Shown: piece after piece, positions 31,972 to 41,155 of the stretch
Layout of the letters: every line of letters starts with the position of its first letter
Numbering within the stretch: the first letter of the stretch is position 1
Assembly (NCBI GenBank): GCA_964486685.1
Contig: CAZAOE010000007.1
Location: 1-44,062, forward strand
DNA length: 44,062 nt
From: JAIOTH01 sp964486685
GTDB taxonomy: Bacteria > Patescibacteriota > Patescibacteriia > UBA1558 > S5-K13
Direction: 5' to 3'
Position numbers and translations under genes: made by a program
Notes under the pieces: model-generated
Seen by the model: the letters and a program-made list of their open reading frames with translations, nothing else
What the model was told of the DNA's origin: nothing
Database searches by the model: none

Positions 31972-32170
31972 GAAATATATGTTTTTCTTTTGCCCCGCAA
32001 AAGGCGGGGCAACTCTTAAAAAGAATTCCATTTTGTTTTTTTCTTTAATTATAGAGGGGAATATAGTATTTTTTCTATTCATGGAATTGCAGAAAAAACA
32101 ATTTTTATAAATTCTGTAATTATCTAATATTATGATGGTACACAAACATTTCAATCCAAAGGACCACAAG

Positions 32171-32650
32171 ATGAATGAAAAACTCCCAATATGGCTGAAA
32201 ATAGTATTTTACGCACTAATAGCGACTTTTATCTTGAGTATGATTCAAATGCTACAGACGGGTCCGGTAATCAACGAAATGGACAGCGAGATCATGGCTA
32301 ACCTACGTTTTGCTCTCTTCATTATTCCATTTATTCTCTTTTTCGCATTAGGAGCGATATTAATTTTTTTGACCTTAAAATCAAAAGTAAAAGGAATGCT
32401 GAGAATATTTTTACTTTTAACAGGGGGCTCGGCTGTAGGATTTTTAATCTTTGTCCTTTTGCACAATTTCGTTTATGGCTTGCTAATTTACTTATTCGGT
32501 GAGGGATTTTGGAATGGCGGGGACGAGCCCGTGTTTTTTATCCTGGCGACTATGGTTTGTCCCATTGTGTTTTTAGTTGGAACAACAGGAAGCATAGTTT
32601 TGTTAACGAAGAAAGCCTATCTGAAAATGAGAACGAAAAATATTTCTTGA
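32171..32650 (+). CDS. four-TM hypothetical protein (cassette 4)
   Basis: Unrecognised membrane protein of 159 aa. The frame is open from 32132, but the Met at 32171 (MNEKLPIWLKIVFYALIATF) is preferred since AAAGGA lies 8 nt before it. Four hydrophobic segments are visible at about residues 8-28, 48-70, 80-110 and 122-145. GC content and codon use (GGG, CTC, GCG codons) are clearly higher than in the neighbouring genes, which suggests a different origin. Flanked by attC-like sites 4 and 5. Confidence 0.7.
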   Translation: MNEKLPIWLKIVFYALIATFILSMIQMLQTGPVINEMDSEIMANLRFALFIIPFILFFALGAILIFLTLKSKVKGMLRIFLLLTGGSAVGFLIFVLLHNFVYGLLIYLFGEGFWNGGDEPVFFILATMVCPIVFLVGTTGSIVLLTKKAYLKMRTKNIS

Positions 32651-32707
32651 ACTCACTCCGCTGCGCTCCATGCCACGCTGCGCTCTCCGCCTTTCAGTCG
32701 TCGGGGC

Positions 32708-32807
32708 GTATAACAAGAGATAAAAGGAAAATTACTCGGCTCGCAATTTTCCCAAATTTTTCTTCCACTTTGTTCCAGAAAAAATTCTTTTATCCCTAAT
32801 GTTAAGT
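32708..32807 (+). repeat. attC-like site 5
   Basis: A 100-bp site with GTATAAC at the left end and GTTAAGT (32801-32807) at the right, the latter fitting the GTTRRRY core consensus. Inner arms AGATAAAAG and CTTTTATCC pair. Its L-box sequence differs from sites 2, 3 and 6, as expected for cassettes of separate origin. Confidence 0.55.
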
Positions 32808-32864
32808 GAAATCGCGAGCCCACTTCTGGAAAACATTATAAATATTTAATCCTTGATTATACTT

Positions 32865-33200
32865 ATGAACAAAAAAATTATTTATTTTAGCGTAGGAATA
32901 TTATTAATTATTGCCTTTGCGATATATTTTATATTTTTTACCTGTTCTAGTCACTATACAGTCACCTGTTATCATCCGGGTAGCGAAAATAAGGAAATAA
33001 AAAATATTCCCTGCAGTTCCAACAATGATTGTTCTGTTAAATCAATGGTTTTATATTGCTCTCCAGATTGTCCGGACCTTTTTTACCACACATACGGCAA
33101 ATATTATTGTGGCGATGATAGCTACTGCAAAGGGTGTAATGCTTATACTTCTTGGGGAAATAATGATTATGTGATTTTTCGGCTCAAATCATGCCTCTAA
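32865..33200 (+). CDS. Cys-rich secreted or membrane-anchored protein (cassette 5)
   Basis: Unrecognised protein of 111 aa counted from the Met at 32865. An uncleaved or cleaved hydrophobic signal (YFSVGILLIIAFAIYFIFF) at ~5-24 is followed by a Cys just after, then an exported domain with about a dozen cysteines (CSSNNDCSVKS, CSPDCPD, CGDDSYCKGC) that could form disulfides. A lipobox is not clear-cut. Flanked by attC-like sites 5 and 6. Secreted Cys-rich cassettes are common in integrons, but function is unknown. Confidence 0.65.
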   Translation: MNKKIIYFSVGILLIIAFAIYFIFFTCSSHYTVTCYHPGSENKEIKNIPCSSNNDCSVKSMVLYCSPDCPDLFYHTYGKYYCGDDSYCKGCNAYTSWGNNDYVIFRLKSCL

Positions 33201-33507
33201 TATAAACAAAGGAGCTCGCGACTCAAAGGGGACGTTGCACTTTCGTTCGTACCTCACTCACCCTCGCCTAATAAGTTGTATCTAGTTCGGGGCTCGACTC
33301 CGCCCCTCACCCATATTTGCCTCCATAAATTGAAATGATAAAATAGAATGGAAGTAAACATCAGATATACTGATGACATTATGCGCCATAATAAAAATCT
33401 TTACTTTTCTAAATAACCTTGATAGTCTAAATAATAAGATAAGATAAATTACAATTTTAGCAATTTATTTTATATATTAATTAACTTAATAATTAATAAA
33501 CAAAACT
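33201..33507. other. 307-bp gene-free stretch with degenerate attC-like site
   Basis: Contains attC-like site 6 (33266-33384) and otherwise AT-rich sequence without an ORF. A GGGGC/GCCCC hairpin lies near 33288-33306, inside the site's loop. Confidence 0.4.
33266..33384 (+). repeat. attC-like site 6 (degenerate)
   Basis: Left end GCCTAAT and right end ATTATGC: both conserved triplets are changed (AAC to AAT, GTT to ATT), yet still pair with each other. The right arm carries CATCAGATA (33359-33367), as in sites 2 and 3. Confidence 0.4.
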
Positions 33508-33879
33508 ATGAACAAATTCGGACAACCATCTCAAATTGAAAAAAATGAAGAATTATCTCCAGCTTTACAAAAAATTAAAAACATGGAACTAAGTCTTAAT
33601 GATGAAGATTTTGATAAAAATGCTCACGAAGGATTAATAGACAGAGAAACATCATCAGATGCCTTTATCAGACTAGCTAAAAAATTAGCTGATAATGAAA
33701 ATCCTGGACCAAATACTTGGGGAGCTATGTTAAAAATTCTAGAAAGAGACTCTATGAAAGGACATCCTAATATGGGATTGTTTGAAAACGCTGTAAAAGA
33801 ACTAGCAGAAAAAAACAATAAAGAGTTAAAGGTGAGAGAAGGTTATTGGGAAGGATTAACAAAAACAGAAGAAGAATAA
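33508..33879 (+). CDS. hypothetical acidic soluble protein
   Basis: Unrecognised 123-aa protein with no signal or membrane segment, predicted cytoplasmic and helical. It begins with a polar, disordered-looking region (MNKFGQPSQIEKNEELSPAL) and has Asp/Glu-rich helices (SSDAFIRLAKKLADNENPGP). It lies after the last attC-like site and before a bidirectional terminator convergent with the 5S rRNA gene. It could be the last cassette or the first host gene after the array. Confidence 0.65.
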   Translation: MNKFGQPSQIEKNEELSPALQKIKNMELSLNDEDFDKNAHEGLIDRETSSDAFIRLAKKLADNENPGPNTWGAMLKILERDSMKGHPNMGLFENAVKELAEKNNKELKVREGYWEGLTKTEEE

Positions 33880-33901
33880 TAAATATAAATCTAAACAAAT
33901 C

Positions 33902-33930
33902 AAAAAACTCCGATTAAATCGGAGTTTTTT
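33902..33930. terminator. bidirectional terminator (33508 gene / rRNA unit)
   Basis: ACTCCGAT/ATCGGAGT stem with A-run on the left and T-run on the right, so it works both for the plus-strand gene and for the minus-strand rRNA operon ending at 33938. Confidence 0.85.
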
Positions 33931-33937
33931 GTTATAA

Positions 33938-34049
33938 TTGGCAATGACCTACTTTCTCACCCCTAATGAGGCAATATCATCGGCGCTGATGGTCTTAACT
34001 GCTAGGTTCGGTATGGAACTAGGTGTTACCCCATCGCTAGAATCACCAA
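33938..34049 (-). rRNA. rrf: 5S rRNA
   Basis: About 112 nt. The ends pair (TTGGTGA with TTGCCAA). Read on the minus strand, conserved segments include CCATACCGAACC, CAGTTAAG and GCGCCGATG. Ends are set by helix I and may be off by a few bases. A 330-nt spacer separates it from 23S. Confidence 0.92.
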
Positions 34050-34142
34050 AATTCTATTATCAACGTCTGTGGTCAATAACAAAATTTTGATAATTCTTAT
34101 AATTATAGTTTAAATTTACAATTTTCATTTCTAAATTTTCAT

Positions 34143-34248
34143 TTAACCCCTCACCTTTTAATTTAAAATTTGATATCTTAATTTTATTATATAATTTTTT
34201 TAAAATAATTCTTTGATATTATTTTGCAAAAAAGGTGATGGGGTTAAA
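34143..34248. repeat. long inverted repeat in the 23S-5S spacer
   Basis: TTTAACCCC-T-CACCTTTT at the left is complementary to AAAAGGTG-A-TGGGGTTAAA at the right, a ~17-bp stem with a single mismatch and an AT-rich ~70-nt loop. It may be an RNase III-type processing site or an inserted palindromic repeat. The rest of the 34050-34385 spacer is AT-rich without features. Confidence 0.5.
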
Positions 34249-34655
34249 CTTCAATGACTCAATTTACAATATCCCTAAATCGAAAAACAATTTAATAAAA
34301 TATTGATCATTGAATAATTGTGAATTAAATTCAAACTGAAAATTGATAATTGAAAATTGTCAAAGAAATACTTTATGTTTCAGTGATCGCTCGGCAATTA
34401 GTACTCCTCAGCTAAAATCATTACTGATCTTACACTTAGAGCCTATCAACCTCATAGTCTATAAGGTGCCTAAATAAGGAATTCTAATCTTGGAGACGGC
34501 TTCGCGCTTAGATGCTTTCAGCACTTATCCAAACCAAACATAGCTACCCAGCAATGCCCTTGGCAGAACAACTGGTACACTAGAGGTTTGTCCTTTCCGG
34601 TCCTCTCGTACTAGGAAAGGGACTCCTCAAAATTCCAACCGCCCATAGCGGATAG

Positions 34656-34692
<37 letters not shown>

Positions 34693-34741
34693 ACGTACCG
34701 CTTTAATTGGCGAACAGCCAAACCCTTGGGAGCTTCTTCAC

Positions 34742-34772
<31 letters not shown>

Positions 34773-35010
34773 TCAAACCAGGTCGTCGATGTGGACTCTT
34801 GGACCTGATTAACCTGTTATCCCCGGAGTAACTTTTATCCGTTGAGCTTCCGCCGTCCTATATCGAATACGGTCGGATCACTAACTTCTGCTTTCGCAAC
34901 TGCTCGGGCTGTACCCCTTGCAGTAAAGCTGGCTTTTGCGTTTGCACGACAACATCCCGTTTCCATCGGGAGCTAGCCAACCTTTGTAAACGCCTCCGTT
35001 ACTTTTTAGG

Positions 35011-35926
35011 CATATTGTTAATCTAATTTATATTCAAAGCATGGTAAAATATATTTTCTAACAACTTTATTGAAAGTATTAATCTCAGTTGCTAAAATAT
35101 AAATTTGCCACCCTTCTCTTTGTTTACGTAATTTCGTCTTAATATTAAAATTACGCAACAATGCTAACTGTAATCTCTTTAAATCATCTTGGTCAAAAGA
35201 TTGAGTATTTATTATTTTAGCTCGATGGTATTTAGATTTAACTGATCCATCATCCATATACCAAATAGCTAAAGTCAAAGGTGTTAACCATCTGTGAATT
35301 AATTTTGGTACAACTTTTTTCTTATCCTTATAAAACTGATGATAATAAAAACGCAATGAAACATTATAACAACTATTAAACCAATATTTATTGTAAATTT
35401 TACCATTTACTTTTTGTTGCTTAATTTTTGGTTTACTAGATGCTAAATTTTCTAATTCATTATACAACCAATCAACATAATCACGCTGTTTTAAAGAATG
35501 CTCAATTTTTAATCTGATAGTTCTACCATTAACGGTCTCTAGATGACCATCACCTAATAGTTTACCCATTATAATTTTCTTTTGACGTAACGAAATTTTG
35601 ATTCTTTTGTTCATAATATTAATCATTTAGATTAGGTTATTAGCCTCATAACCTATCTCTATGTCGCCATAGAGTCCAGACTATATCTTCACCCAATATC
35701 TTACAAAATATTGGAGCTTGGCGTCTAGTCGTTGAGGGCTTTAAATAATTAAATTCCCTGCTGATTGTCCGCATCACTTGAAAATTTTTACCAAAGGTAT
35801 TTCAAGATACTCGCGGGTGTTCCAGCATATAAGCCAAGTAATTTATATTTTATTTTATCTGCGACGATATTATATAATATTACTATTATATTGCCCCACT
35901 AATTCTAACGGAAGAATTATTCTTCA
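35011..35926 (-). other. group I intron 1 in 23S (E. coli ~2256-2262 site)
   Basis: The 5' exon ends GGGGCGGTTGCCT and the 3' exon begins CCTAAAAAGTAACGGAGG, which join to match E. coli CTCCTCCTAAAGAGTAACGG. The exon ends in U and the intron ends in G, as group I splicing requires. Core elements on the minus strand: Q AATCAGCAGGGAA (35754-35766), R GACTAGACGCC (35720-35730) and S AAGATATAGTCTGG (35676-35689), with GACTA/TAGTC forming P7. Length 916 nt. The HEG lies 3' of S, in the P9 region. Confidence 0.85.
35018..35626 (-). CDS. LAGLIDADG homing endonuclease of intron 1
   Basis: Intron-encoded DNA endonuclease of 202 aa that would cut intron-less 23S alleles and drive intron spread. Two LAGLIDADG-type motifs are visible, IIMGKLLGDGHLE (~18-30) and LTLAIWYMDDGSV (~117-129), as in the LAGLIDADG_2 (PF03161-like) monomeric enzymes. 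Catalytic acidic residues are kept in both (GDG, DDG), so activity is plausible. The stop codon lies 7 nt before the intron's 3' splice site. Expression from within rRNA precursor is unusual; no clear ribosome-binding site is seen. Confidence 0.88.
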   Translation of the reverse strand: MINIMNKRIKISLRQKKIIMGKLLGDGHLETVNGRTIRLKIEHSLKQRDYVDWLYNELENLASSKPKIKQQKVNGKIYNKYWFNSCYNVSLRFYYHQFYKDKKKVVPKLIHRWLTPLTLAIWYMDDGSVKSKYHRAKIINTQSFDQDDLKRLQLALLRNFNIKTKLRKQREGWQIYILATEINTFNKVVRKYILPCFEYKLD

Positions 35927-36205
35927 AGGCAACCGCCCCAGTTAAACTACCCACCTAATACTGTTTCCTAGCCTGATTCAAGGCATAGGATTAGATTTAA
36001 AAATACATCAGGGTGGTATTTCACTAGCGACTCCATCTCATCCGAAAATGAAATTTCAAAGTCTCCCACCTATTCTAAGCAAATATACCCTTAAACCAAT
36101 ATCAAGCTATAGTAAAGCTTCACGGGGTCTTTTCGTCCGGCTATGGGAAACCGGCATCTTTACCGGTATTGCAATTTCACCGAGTCCTTCGTTGAGACAG
36201 TACCC

Positions 36206-36258
<53 letters not shown>

Positions 36259-37002
36259 CTGTACCTTCTTAATATTTCTATTAAGCATGGACTTTATCTT
36301 ATCCTAACATGAAATTTATTTCAATTCTGATAAAATTCTTAAAGCTTTATTCTTCTGACATCTATTCATTTTACTAGATATTTGAATTATACTTTTCAAG
36401 CCATTAATTTCTAAATGTTGATTTTTATTCATTAAATTAATAACTTTTTTAAATTTGATAAAATCAAATTTTTTTTGGGTTGCTAAAGGATATTTGTCAA
36501 AATGAGGAATAACTATTTGATTAATATGTTTTAATGACCTGACTCTCAATTCATATCGTTCATCATGATTAATTCTCACAACTCCAGCCTGAAAAAACTT
36601 TTTTAATTCATATAGTAATTTTATATCTCTCTGATGTTGCACTATTCTAAATTCTGGCAACACTTGATAACCAATCTTCATTGTTGAATTTTGATTAATT
36701 CCGATATAAAACGTTCCTTCACCATCTGTAAATCCTGTTACCCAATTTGGGTTTAATTTCATATTTTTGCGGACCTCAGTGTTAAGTCTCTGAGGATTAA
36801 TTATTTTTTAATCCTGCGCGTTGCCCCCGTGTATTTTTAAATTTTTACTTACCAATGTAATTGATAAGTATTAAAAATCTTTTGAGGATTTCCACGCATT
36901 TTACTGAGTTTTTTTGGACAATTTTGAATTTCTTCAAAACCAGGCAACGAACTTTATTATAATCGTCCCAGTCCTTATGTAATCTAAAAAATAAATTACA
37001 TA
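36259..37002 (-). other. group I intron 2 in 23S (E. coli ~1925 site)
   Basis: The 5' exon ends CGTCCTAAGGT and the 3' exon begins AGCGAAATTCCTTGTCGGG, joining to the universal CCTAAGGTAGCGAAATTCC. Exon U and terminal intron G fit group I rules. P7 is formed by GACTT of R (36779-36790) and AAGTC of S (AAGATAAAGTCC, 36290-36301). The HEG is inserted between R and S, in the P8 region. Length 744 nt. This site (L1925) is a known hot spot for introns. Confidence 0.85.
36316..36762 (-). CDS. single-motif LAGLIDADG homing endonuclease of intron 2
   Basis: Intron-encoded endonuclease of 148 aa with one LAGLIDADG-type motif, WVTGFTDGEGTFYI (~7-20), so it should act as a homodimer, as known single-motif enzymes do (LAGLIDADG_1 type). 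Conserved later segments are LPEFRIVQHQRDIKLLYELK and RYELRVRSLKHINQIVIPHF. The acidic catalytic residue (the first D of TDGEG) is present. Located between group I core segments R and S. No clear Shine-Dalgarno. Confidence 0.88.
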   Translation of the reverse strand: MKLNPNWVTGFTDGEGTFYIGINQNSTMKIGYQVLPEFRIVQHQRDIKLLYELKKFFQAGVVRINHDERYELRVRSLKHINQIVIPHFDKYPLATQKKFDFIKFKKVINLMNKNQHLEINGLKSIIQISSKMNRCQKNKALRILSELK

Positions 37003-38279
37003 ACCTTAGGACGATTATAGTTATCGCCGGCGTTCATCAGCGCTTCAGATCGAGGCTTGCACCCTTCACCTTAACGTTCTGACACTGGCCAGGCATCAGC
37101 CCCTATACTTCAGCTTACGCTTTTGCAGGGACCTATGTTTTTGATAAACAGTCGCTTGGGTTCTTTCGCTGCGCCCCCCACTTTTAAACTTTTTAATCTT
37201 AAAAAACTTAAAAGTGGGGGGAGGCCTTATCCCGAAGTTACGGCCACTGTTTTGCCGAGTTCCTTAACGAAGGTTCTCTCGTACACCTGAGGCTACTCGC
37301 CTTACCTACCTGTGTCGGTTTGCGGTACGATTACTTTAGACCTTAGCTCTTAGAGATTTTTCTAGGCAATCTATCATCAATAGTTGGCTTTGACCGAAGT
37401 CTCAACCTTCTGACTGATTAGTGGCTAATGTTTCCCGGATTTACCAAAGAAACACCACTTTTCAGCCAACGTCTATAGCCAAAAAACGCTATCAAATTTA
37501 AACTGCGTCATCCCATCGATAATCTAAAATAGGGCAGGAATATTAACCTGCTCATCCATCGCCTACGCCTTTCGGCCTCGGCTTAGGATCGCCTAACCCT
37601 GAGTTGACAATCATTGCTCAGGAAACCTTAGGTTTTCGGTGGATGGGTTTCTCACCCATCTTTTTGTTACTCATGCCAACATTCTCTCTTCTATATCTTC
37701 CATTAGTCCTCGCGGATCTAACTTCAACAAATATAAAATGCTCCTCTACCACCATAAATCGTAATTAATTTATGATTCCTACTTTCGGTGCTCAGTTTAG
37801 CCCCGTTACATTTTCGGCGCATTATCACTTAACTAGTGAGCTGTTACGCTATCTTTAAAGGATGGCTGCTTCTAAGCCAACCTCCTAGTTGTCTGAGTAA
37901 TGACACCGCCTTTTACACTTAACTGAGACTTAGGGACCTTAAGTTAGGATCTGGGCTGTTTCCCTTTTGACTAATGGAGCTTAGCCCCCATAGTCTAACT
38001 CCCATTGTATAGAGTATCTAGTATTCGAAGTTTGGTTGGAGTGAATAAGATTTCTCTCTCCACCCCATTCAGCGCTCTACCCCTAGACTCCACAATGAGG
38101 CCAGTCCTAAAACTGTTTCGAGGAGAACCAGCTATAGCCGAGTTCGATTAGCATTTCACCTCTTACCACAACTCATCCCCTAGTGTTGCACGGCTAGTGG
38201 GTTCGGACCTCCAGCACATGTTACTGTACCTTCATCCTGGTCATGGTAAGCTCACTCGGTTTCGGGTCTTATTCATGCT

Positions 38280-38595
38280 GTCTTTCAATTAAATAGCATA
38301 AGTTTAAGATTAACTCATACTATTTAATTAAATACGCTTTTTACAACTCGCTTTCGCTTTGCCTTCTCCCTAAATCGGGATTAAACAAACAACAAAAATA
38401 AACTCGTTGGCTCATTCTTCAATAGGCACGCCGTCACCACGTACCACTCGCTATGCTCGGGTACTTGGCAAGCCCACTTCTTTTATCATATAAATATGTA
38501 AATGGAGCTTGCCGTGTATCCGAACGCAGTGAGCGGTACACGGCTCCGACTGCTTGTAAGCATATGGTTTCAAATACTATTTCATCTCCCTAACC
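38280..38595 (-). other. expanded helices in 23S domain I/II region
   Basis: Between the segments equivalent to E. coli ACAAGCAGTGGGAGC and GACCCGAAACC (helix 25 region) the sequence is longer than in E. coli. It includes a CCGTGTA/TACACGG hairpin, a GTACC/GGTAC hairpin with a REP-like loop, and an AT-rich stem (ATTTAATTAAATAGTATGAG with its partner). No ORF or group I core is seen, so these are helix expansions or small retained insertions rather than introns. Confidence 0.55.
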
Positions 38596-38607
38596 GGGAT
38601 GCTTTTA

Positions 38608-38638
<31 letters not shown>

Positions 38639-39306
38639 ATCATCAAAAGTATTTAGCCTTAGTGCATAGTCACACTTGTTTCAACCAAGATTTCACGGGT
38701 CTTGGCCTACTCAAGTAAATTACCATAGAGCAATAACCCCTTTCGTTTACAGGACTATCACCTTCTTTGGTTAGACCTTCCAGTCTATTCTACTAGGGAA
38801 GTCATTTTAAGTATACTCTATCTTGGACTCATAAGTTCCGAACATAATTTACTAATCTACACCCATAAAGCAACGGCTTATGACCTTTAAGATGAATCTT
38901 TTAAAAACCGAAGTTTCTAAATTTCAACATCAACACTCTATAGGTTTGGGCTTTTCCCTTTTCGTTCGCCACTACTAAGGGAATCGAAATCCTTAGACTG
39001 AGAGTCAGTAAGAAAACTTACTAACCTTAGTCTAAGAACTGTTTCTTCTTTATTTTCCTCTGGGTACTAAGATGTTTCAGTTCCCCAGGTTGTCTTCATT
39101 AACCTATGTATTCAGTTAATGATACTGACAGTTTGTTTTGTCAGTGGGTTACCCCATTCGGAAATCCCCGGATCAAAGGTTGCTTGCCACCTACCCGAGG
39201 CTTATCGCAGGCTACTACGTCCTTCATCGTCTTTTGATGTCAAGGTATCCACCATATGCCCTTAAAATTGCAATCACTGAAACATAAAATATTTCTTTAT
39301 GCTTTT

Positions 39307-39320
39307 TTTTCAAAGAACTT
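39307..39320 (-). promoter_or_regulatory. boxA-like antitermination element upstream of 23S
   Basis: Minus-strand AAGTTCTTTGAAAA closely resembles the bacterial rRNA boxA (TGYTCTTTGAAAA), ~35 nt before the mature 23S 5' end. It suggests Nus-dependent antitermination of this unit. Confidence 0.65.
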
Positions 39321-39508
39321 CTTGCTTAATTTGTCTTTGAATTGTCTAAAAAACATTTAATATAAGCAATAATTAGTAGTAATCAGAAACTATATTCAGA
39401 ATCATTCAAGCTGTCCTTGAAAATAGAGGGGCCGGAAAAGACCTGATTATAATTTCCTTTTCCTTACTAGGAATTACTACTAGTTATTATTTATATTATT
39501 TAGTTATC

Positions 39509-39532
39509 AAAAAAACCGCTTAGAACAAGCGG
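39509..39532 (-). terminator. terminator-like hairpin 240 nt upstream of 23S
   Basis: CCGCTT/AAGCGG stem with a seven-U tail on the minus strand, upstream of the rRNA gene. No minus-strand gene ends here. It may insulate the rRNA promoter region or act as an attenuator relieved by antitermination. Confidence 0.6.
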
Positions 39533-40018
39533 CTCTACTATCTAAAATTAAATAGCACTAAAATCCGCTTGATTTATCTTTTACAACCAAATTTTTTATT
39601 GTTTCTTTCAACTATTTTTAGTTAATAATTATATTTTCTATAAACTGTGGATAACTTTTAACTATACATAAGTATATGCTATATTTGACAAAAAGTAAAC
39701 CCACACACATTAATTAAATTATTTATCCCATAATAATTATAAAAACAAAACATCTCTCTATAAAAAATTTCTAAACCCTTCTAATGCGAGGCAAGTAAGG
39801 GGTTGGAGAGGGTTGAATAAAAAACAAAAATAGGTATAATAGTATGTATGAAAAATAAATCACTAAAGTGACTCTCATCTCACCTTCGGCGACCCACTTC
39901 GCCGCCCGCTTCGCCAAGCTTCAGCAAGGTGAGAAGCTTCAGCAAGGTGAGAGCTGAGGCAAAGAATTGGTATCATATTTGCTTATTAAATCTTAAATTT
40001 GAAAACTAAATAAAACAC
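39533..40018. other. 486-bp gene-free stretch before tRNA-Leu
   Basis: Contains TATAAT at 39835-39840, 7 nt before a seven-codon ORF (MKNKSLK, 39848-39871). It also contains a direct tandem repeat of AAGCTTCAGCAAGGTGAG at ~39917-39953 that can pair back to CTCACCTT near 39888, giving a large hairpin. Otherwise AT-rich. No gene. Confidence 0.45.
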
Positions 40019-40105
40019 GCTGTGGTGGCGGAATTGGTATACGCGTTGGACTTAAAATCCAATGGATGCAAATCCATGAGAGTTCGAGTCTCTCCCACAG
40101 CACCA
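40019..40105 (+). tRNA. trnL: tRNA-Leu (UAA)
   Basis: 87 nt with encoded CCA. Acceptor GCTGTGG/CCACAGC. D-arm GGCGGAATTGGTATACGCG. Anticodon stem TTGGA/TCCAA around CTTAAAA, anticodon TAA. A long class II variable arm (TGGATGCAAATCCA) and T-arm AGTTCGAGTCT fit tRNA-Leu. The accessory modules with repeated flanks begin 5 nt after its 3' end. Confidence 0.95.
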
Positions 40106-40110
40106 TGAAC

Positions 40111-40296
40111 TACTCGCCAAGCTTCACTTGTCTCGAGTTTATGGCTTCGCCACATTCTTAAAAACTGCCAAAGAACCCCGAAGCATAAAGCTTCGCTTTA
40201 ACTACGGAGCAAGCCTGTAAAAAATACCTGCCCCGTAGCGAACTTATTCTGCTACTGGGGTCGGCTCGAACCACATTTTGTAAAAGAAAATTTTTT
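40111..40296 (+). repeat. upstream flank repeat U, copy 1
   Basis: Two blocks, 40111-40151 (TACTCGCCAAGCTTCACTTG onward) and 40262-40296 (GGCTCGAACCACATTTTGTA), recur in the same order at 41361-41402 and 41463-41500. The middle differs and holds a CCCCGTAGC/GCTACTGGGG hairpin. Begins 5 nt after tRNA-Leu. Confidence 0.6.
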
Positions 40297-40358
40297 CATT
40301 AAATTTCTCTTAGTCGGGAGTAATTACTCTATAACTTAAAATTTTAAAAGCTAAAATT

Positions 40359-41120
40359 ATGCAAAATCTTAAAAACAAAGTGACACTCATAACCGGCGCA
40401 AGGCAGGGTATGGGGAAATCTCATGCTATTGCTTTAGCTAAGCAAGGAGCAAAAGTTGTTGTTACTGATATTAATCAAGCTGACTGCCAAAAAGTTGTTG
40501 ATGAAATTAAAAACTCTGGTGGTGAGGCGATTGCTTTTAAGCTTGATGTCTCAGACAAATCAGAAGTTGATTCAGTTGTAGCTACAATCGTTAAAAAATT
40601 CGGGCAGCTTGATATTTTAATAAACAATGCCGGAATAGCCCAATTCAAGCCATTTTTAGAATTATCAGAAGAAGATTGGGACAGAACAATTGACATTAAT
40701 CTTAAAGGAGAATTTTTATGCGCCCAAGCTGCAGCAAAGGTTATGAAAGAACGGAAGGGAGGAGTAATAGTTAATATTGCTTCTGTGGCTATGGGTCAGC
40801 AAGGAATTGGTATGCCGAATATTGCTCATTATTGCGCTTCTAAGGGAGGTATAGCTGCAATGACTGAAGCTTTGGCTACGGAGTTGGCGCCTTTCAATAT
40901 TCGCGTTAACGCCATTGCTCCTGGAATGATAGAAACTCCAATGATCGATGTAGTTAAATCAGACCCCAAGACACTAGAAGCGATGCTTCAAAGAGTGCCC
41001 CTTAAAAGAGTTGGTCGGCCAGAAGAAGTTTCAGAATTGGTTGTTTTTCTCGCTTCAGATTCTTCAAGTTATATGACTGGAGCAGTGGTGGTTATTGACG
41101 GTGGATGGCTGGCGACCTAA
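40359..41120 (+). CDS. SDR family NAD(P)-dependent oxidoreductase
   Basis: Classical short-chain dehydrogenase/reductase of 253 aa acting on an alcohol/ketone couple with NAD(P). The cofactor-binding TGARQGMG (13-20) replaces the usual TGxxxGIG with an equivalent. D in VVTDIN suggests NAD preference. NNAG lies at ~88-91, the catalytic Ser in VNIASVA (~142), and YCASK (Tyr158, Lys162). PGMIETPM and the C-terminal GAVVVIDGGW are typical of FabG/gluconate-dehydrogenase-like members. Substrate is unclear. Composition is less AT-rich than the neighbours. The gene lies between flank repeats U and D, the same pair that encloses the transporter gene downstream. Confidence 0.92.
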   Translation: MQNLKNKVTLITGARQGMGKSHAIALAKQGAKVVVTDINQADCQKVVDEIKNSGGEAIAFKLDVSDKSEVDSVVATIVKKFGQLDILINNAGIAQFKPFLELSEEDWDRTIDINLKGEFLCAQAAAKVMKERKGGVIVNIASVAMGQQGIGMPNIAHYCASKGGIAAMTEALATELAPFNIRVNAIAPGMIETPMIDVVKSDPKTLEAMLQRVPLKRVGRPEEVSELVVFLASDSSSYMTGAVVVIDGGWLAT

Positions 41121-41155
41121 ATTTCTTGTTTGACTCTTTTTTATAAAGAGAATTA

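Larger units (their letters stand above)
29152..33384 (+). mobile_element. candidate integrase-less cassette array (CALIN-like)
   Basis: Six inverted-repeat sites with AAC near the left outer end and GTT near the right outer end (AAT/ATT in the last) alternate with short plus-strand genes. Most genes encode unrelated membrane or secreted proteins and several are broken. The sites differ in length (88-462 bp), and the right arms of three share CATCAGATA. This is the layout of integron cassettes: one or two small genes, then an attC. No tyrosine integrase or attI is in the window. Boundaries are the outermost sites. Confidence 0.5.

Noticed and set aside
39895..39957. Tandem 18-bp repeat as a possible CRISPR array
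   Set aside because: Only two adjacent copies without spacers; no cas genes anywhere in the window.
39361..40018. Possible 16S rRNA upstream of 23S
   Set aside because: No conserved 16S segment (such as the anti-Shine-Dalgarno or 530-loop sequence) is present; the DNA is AT-rich repeat sequence.
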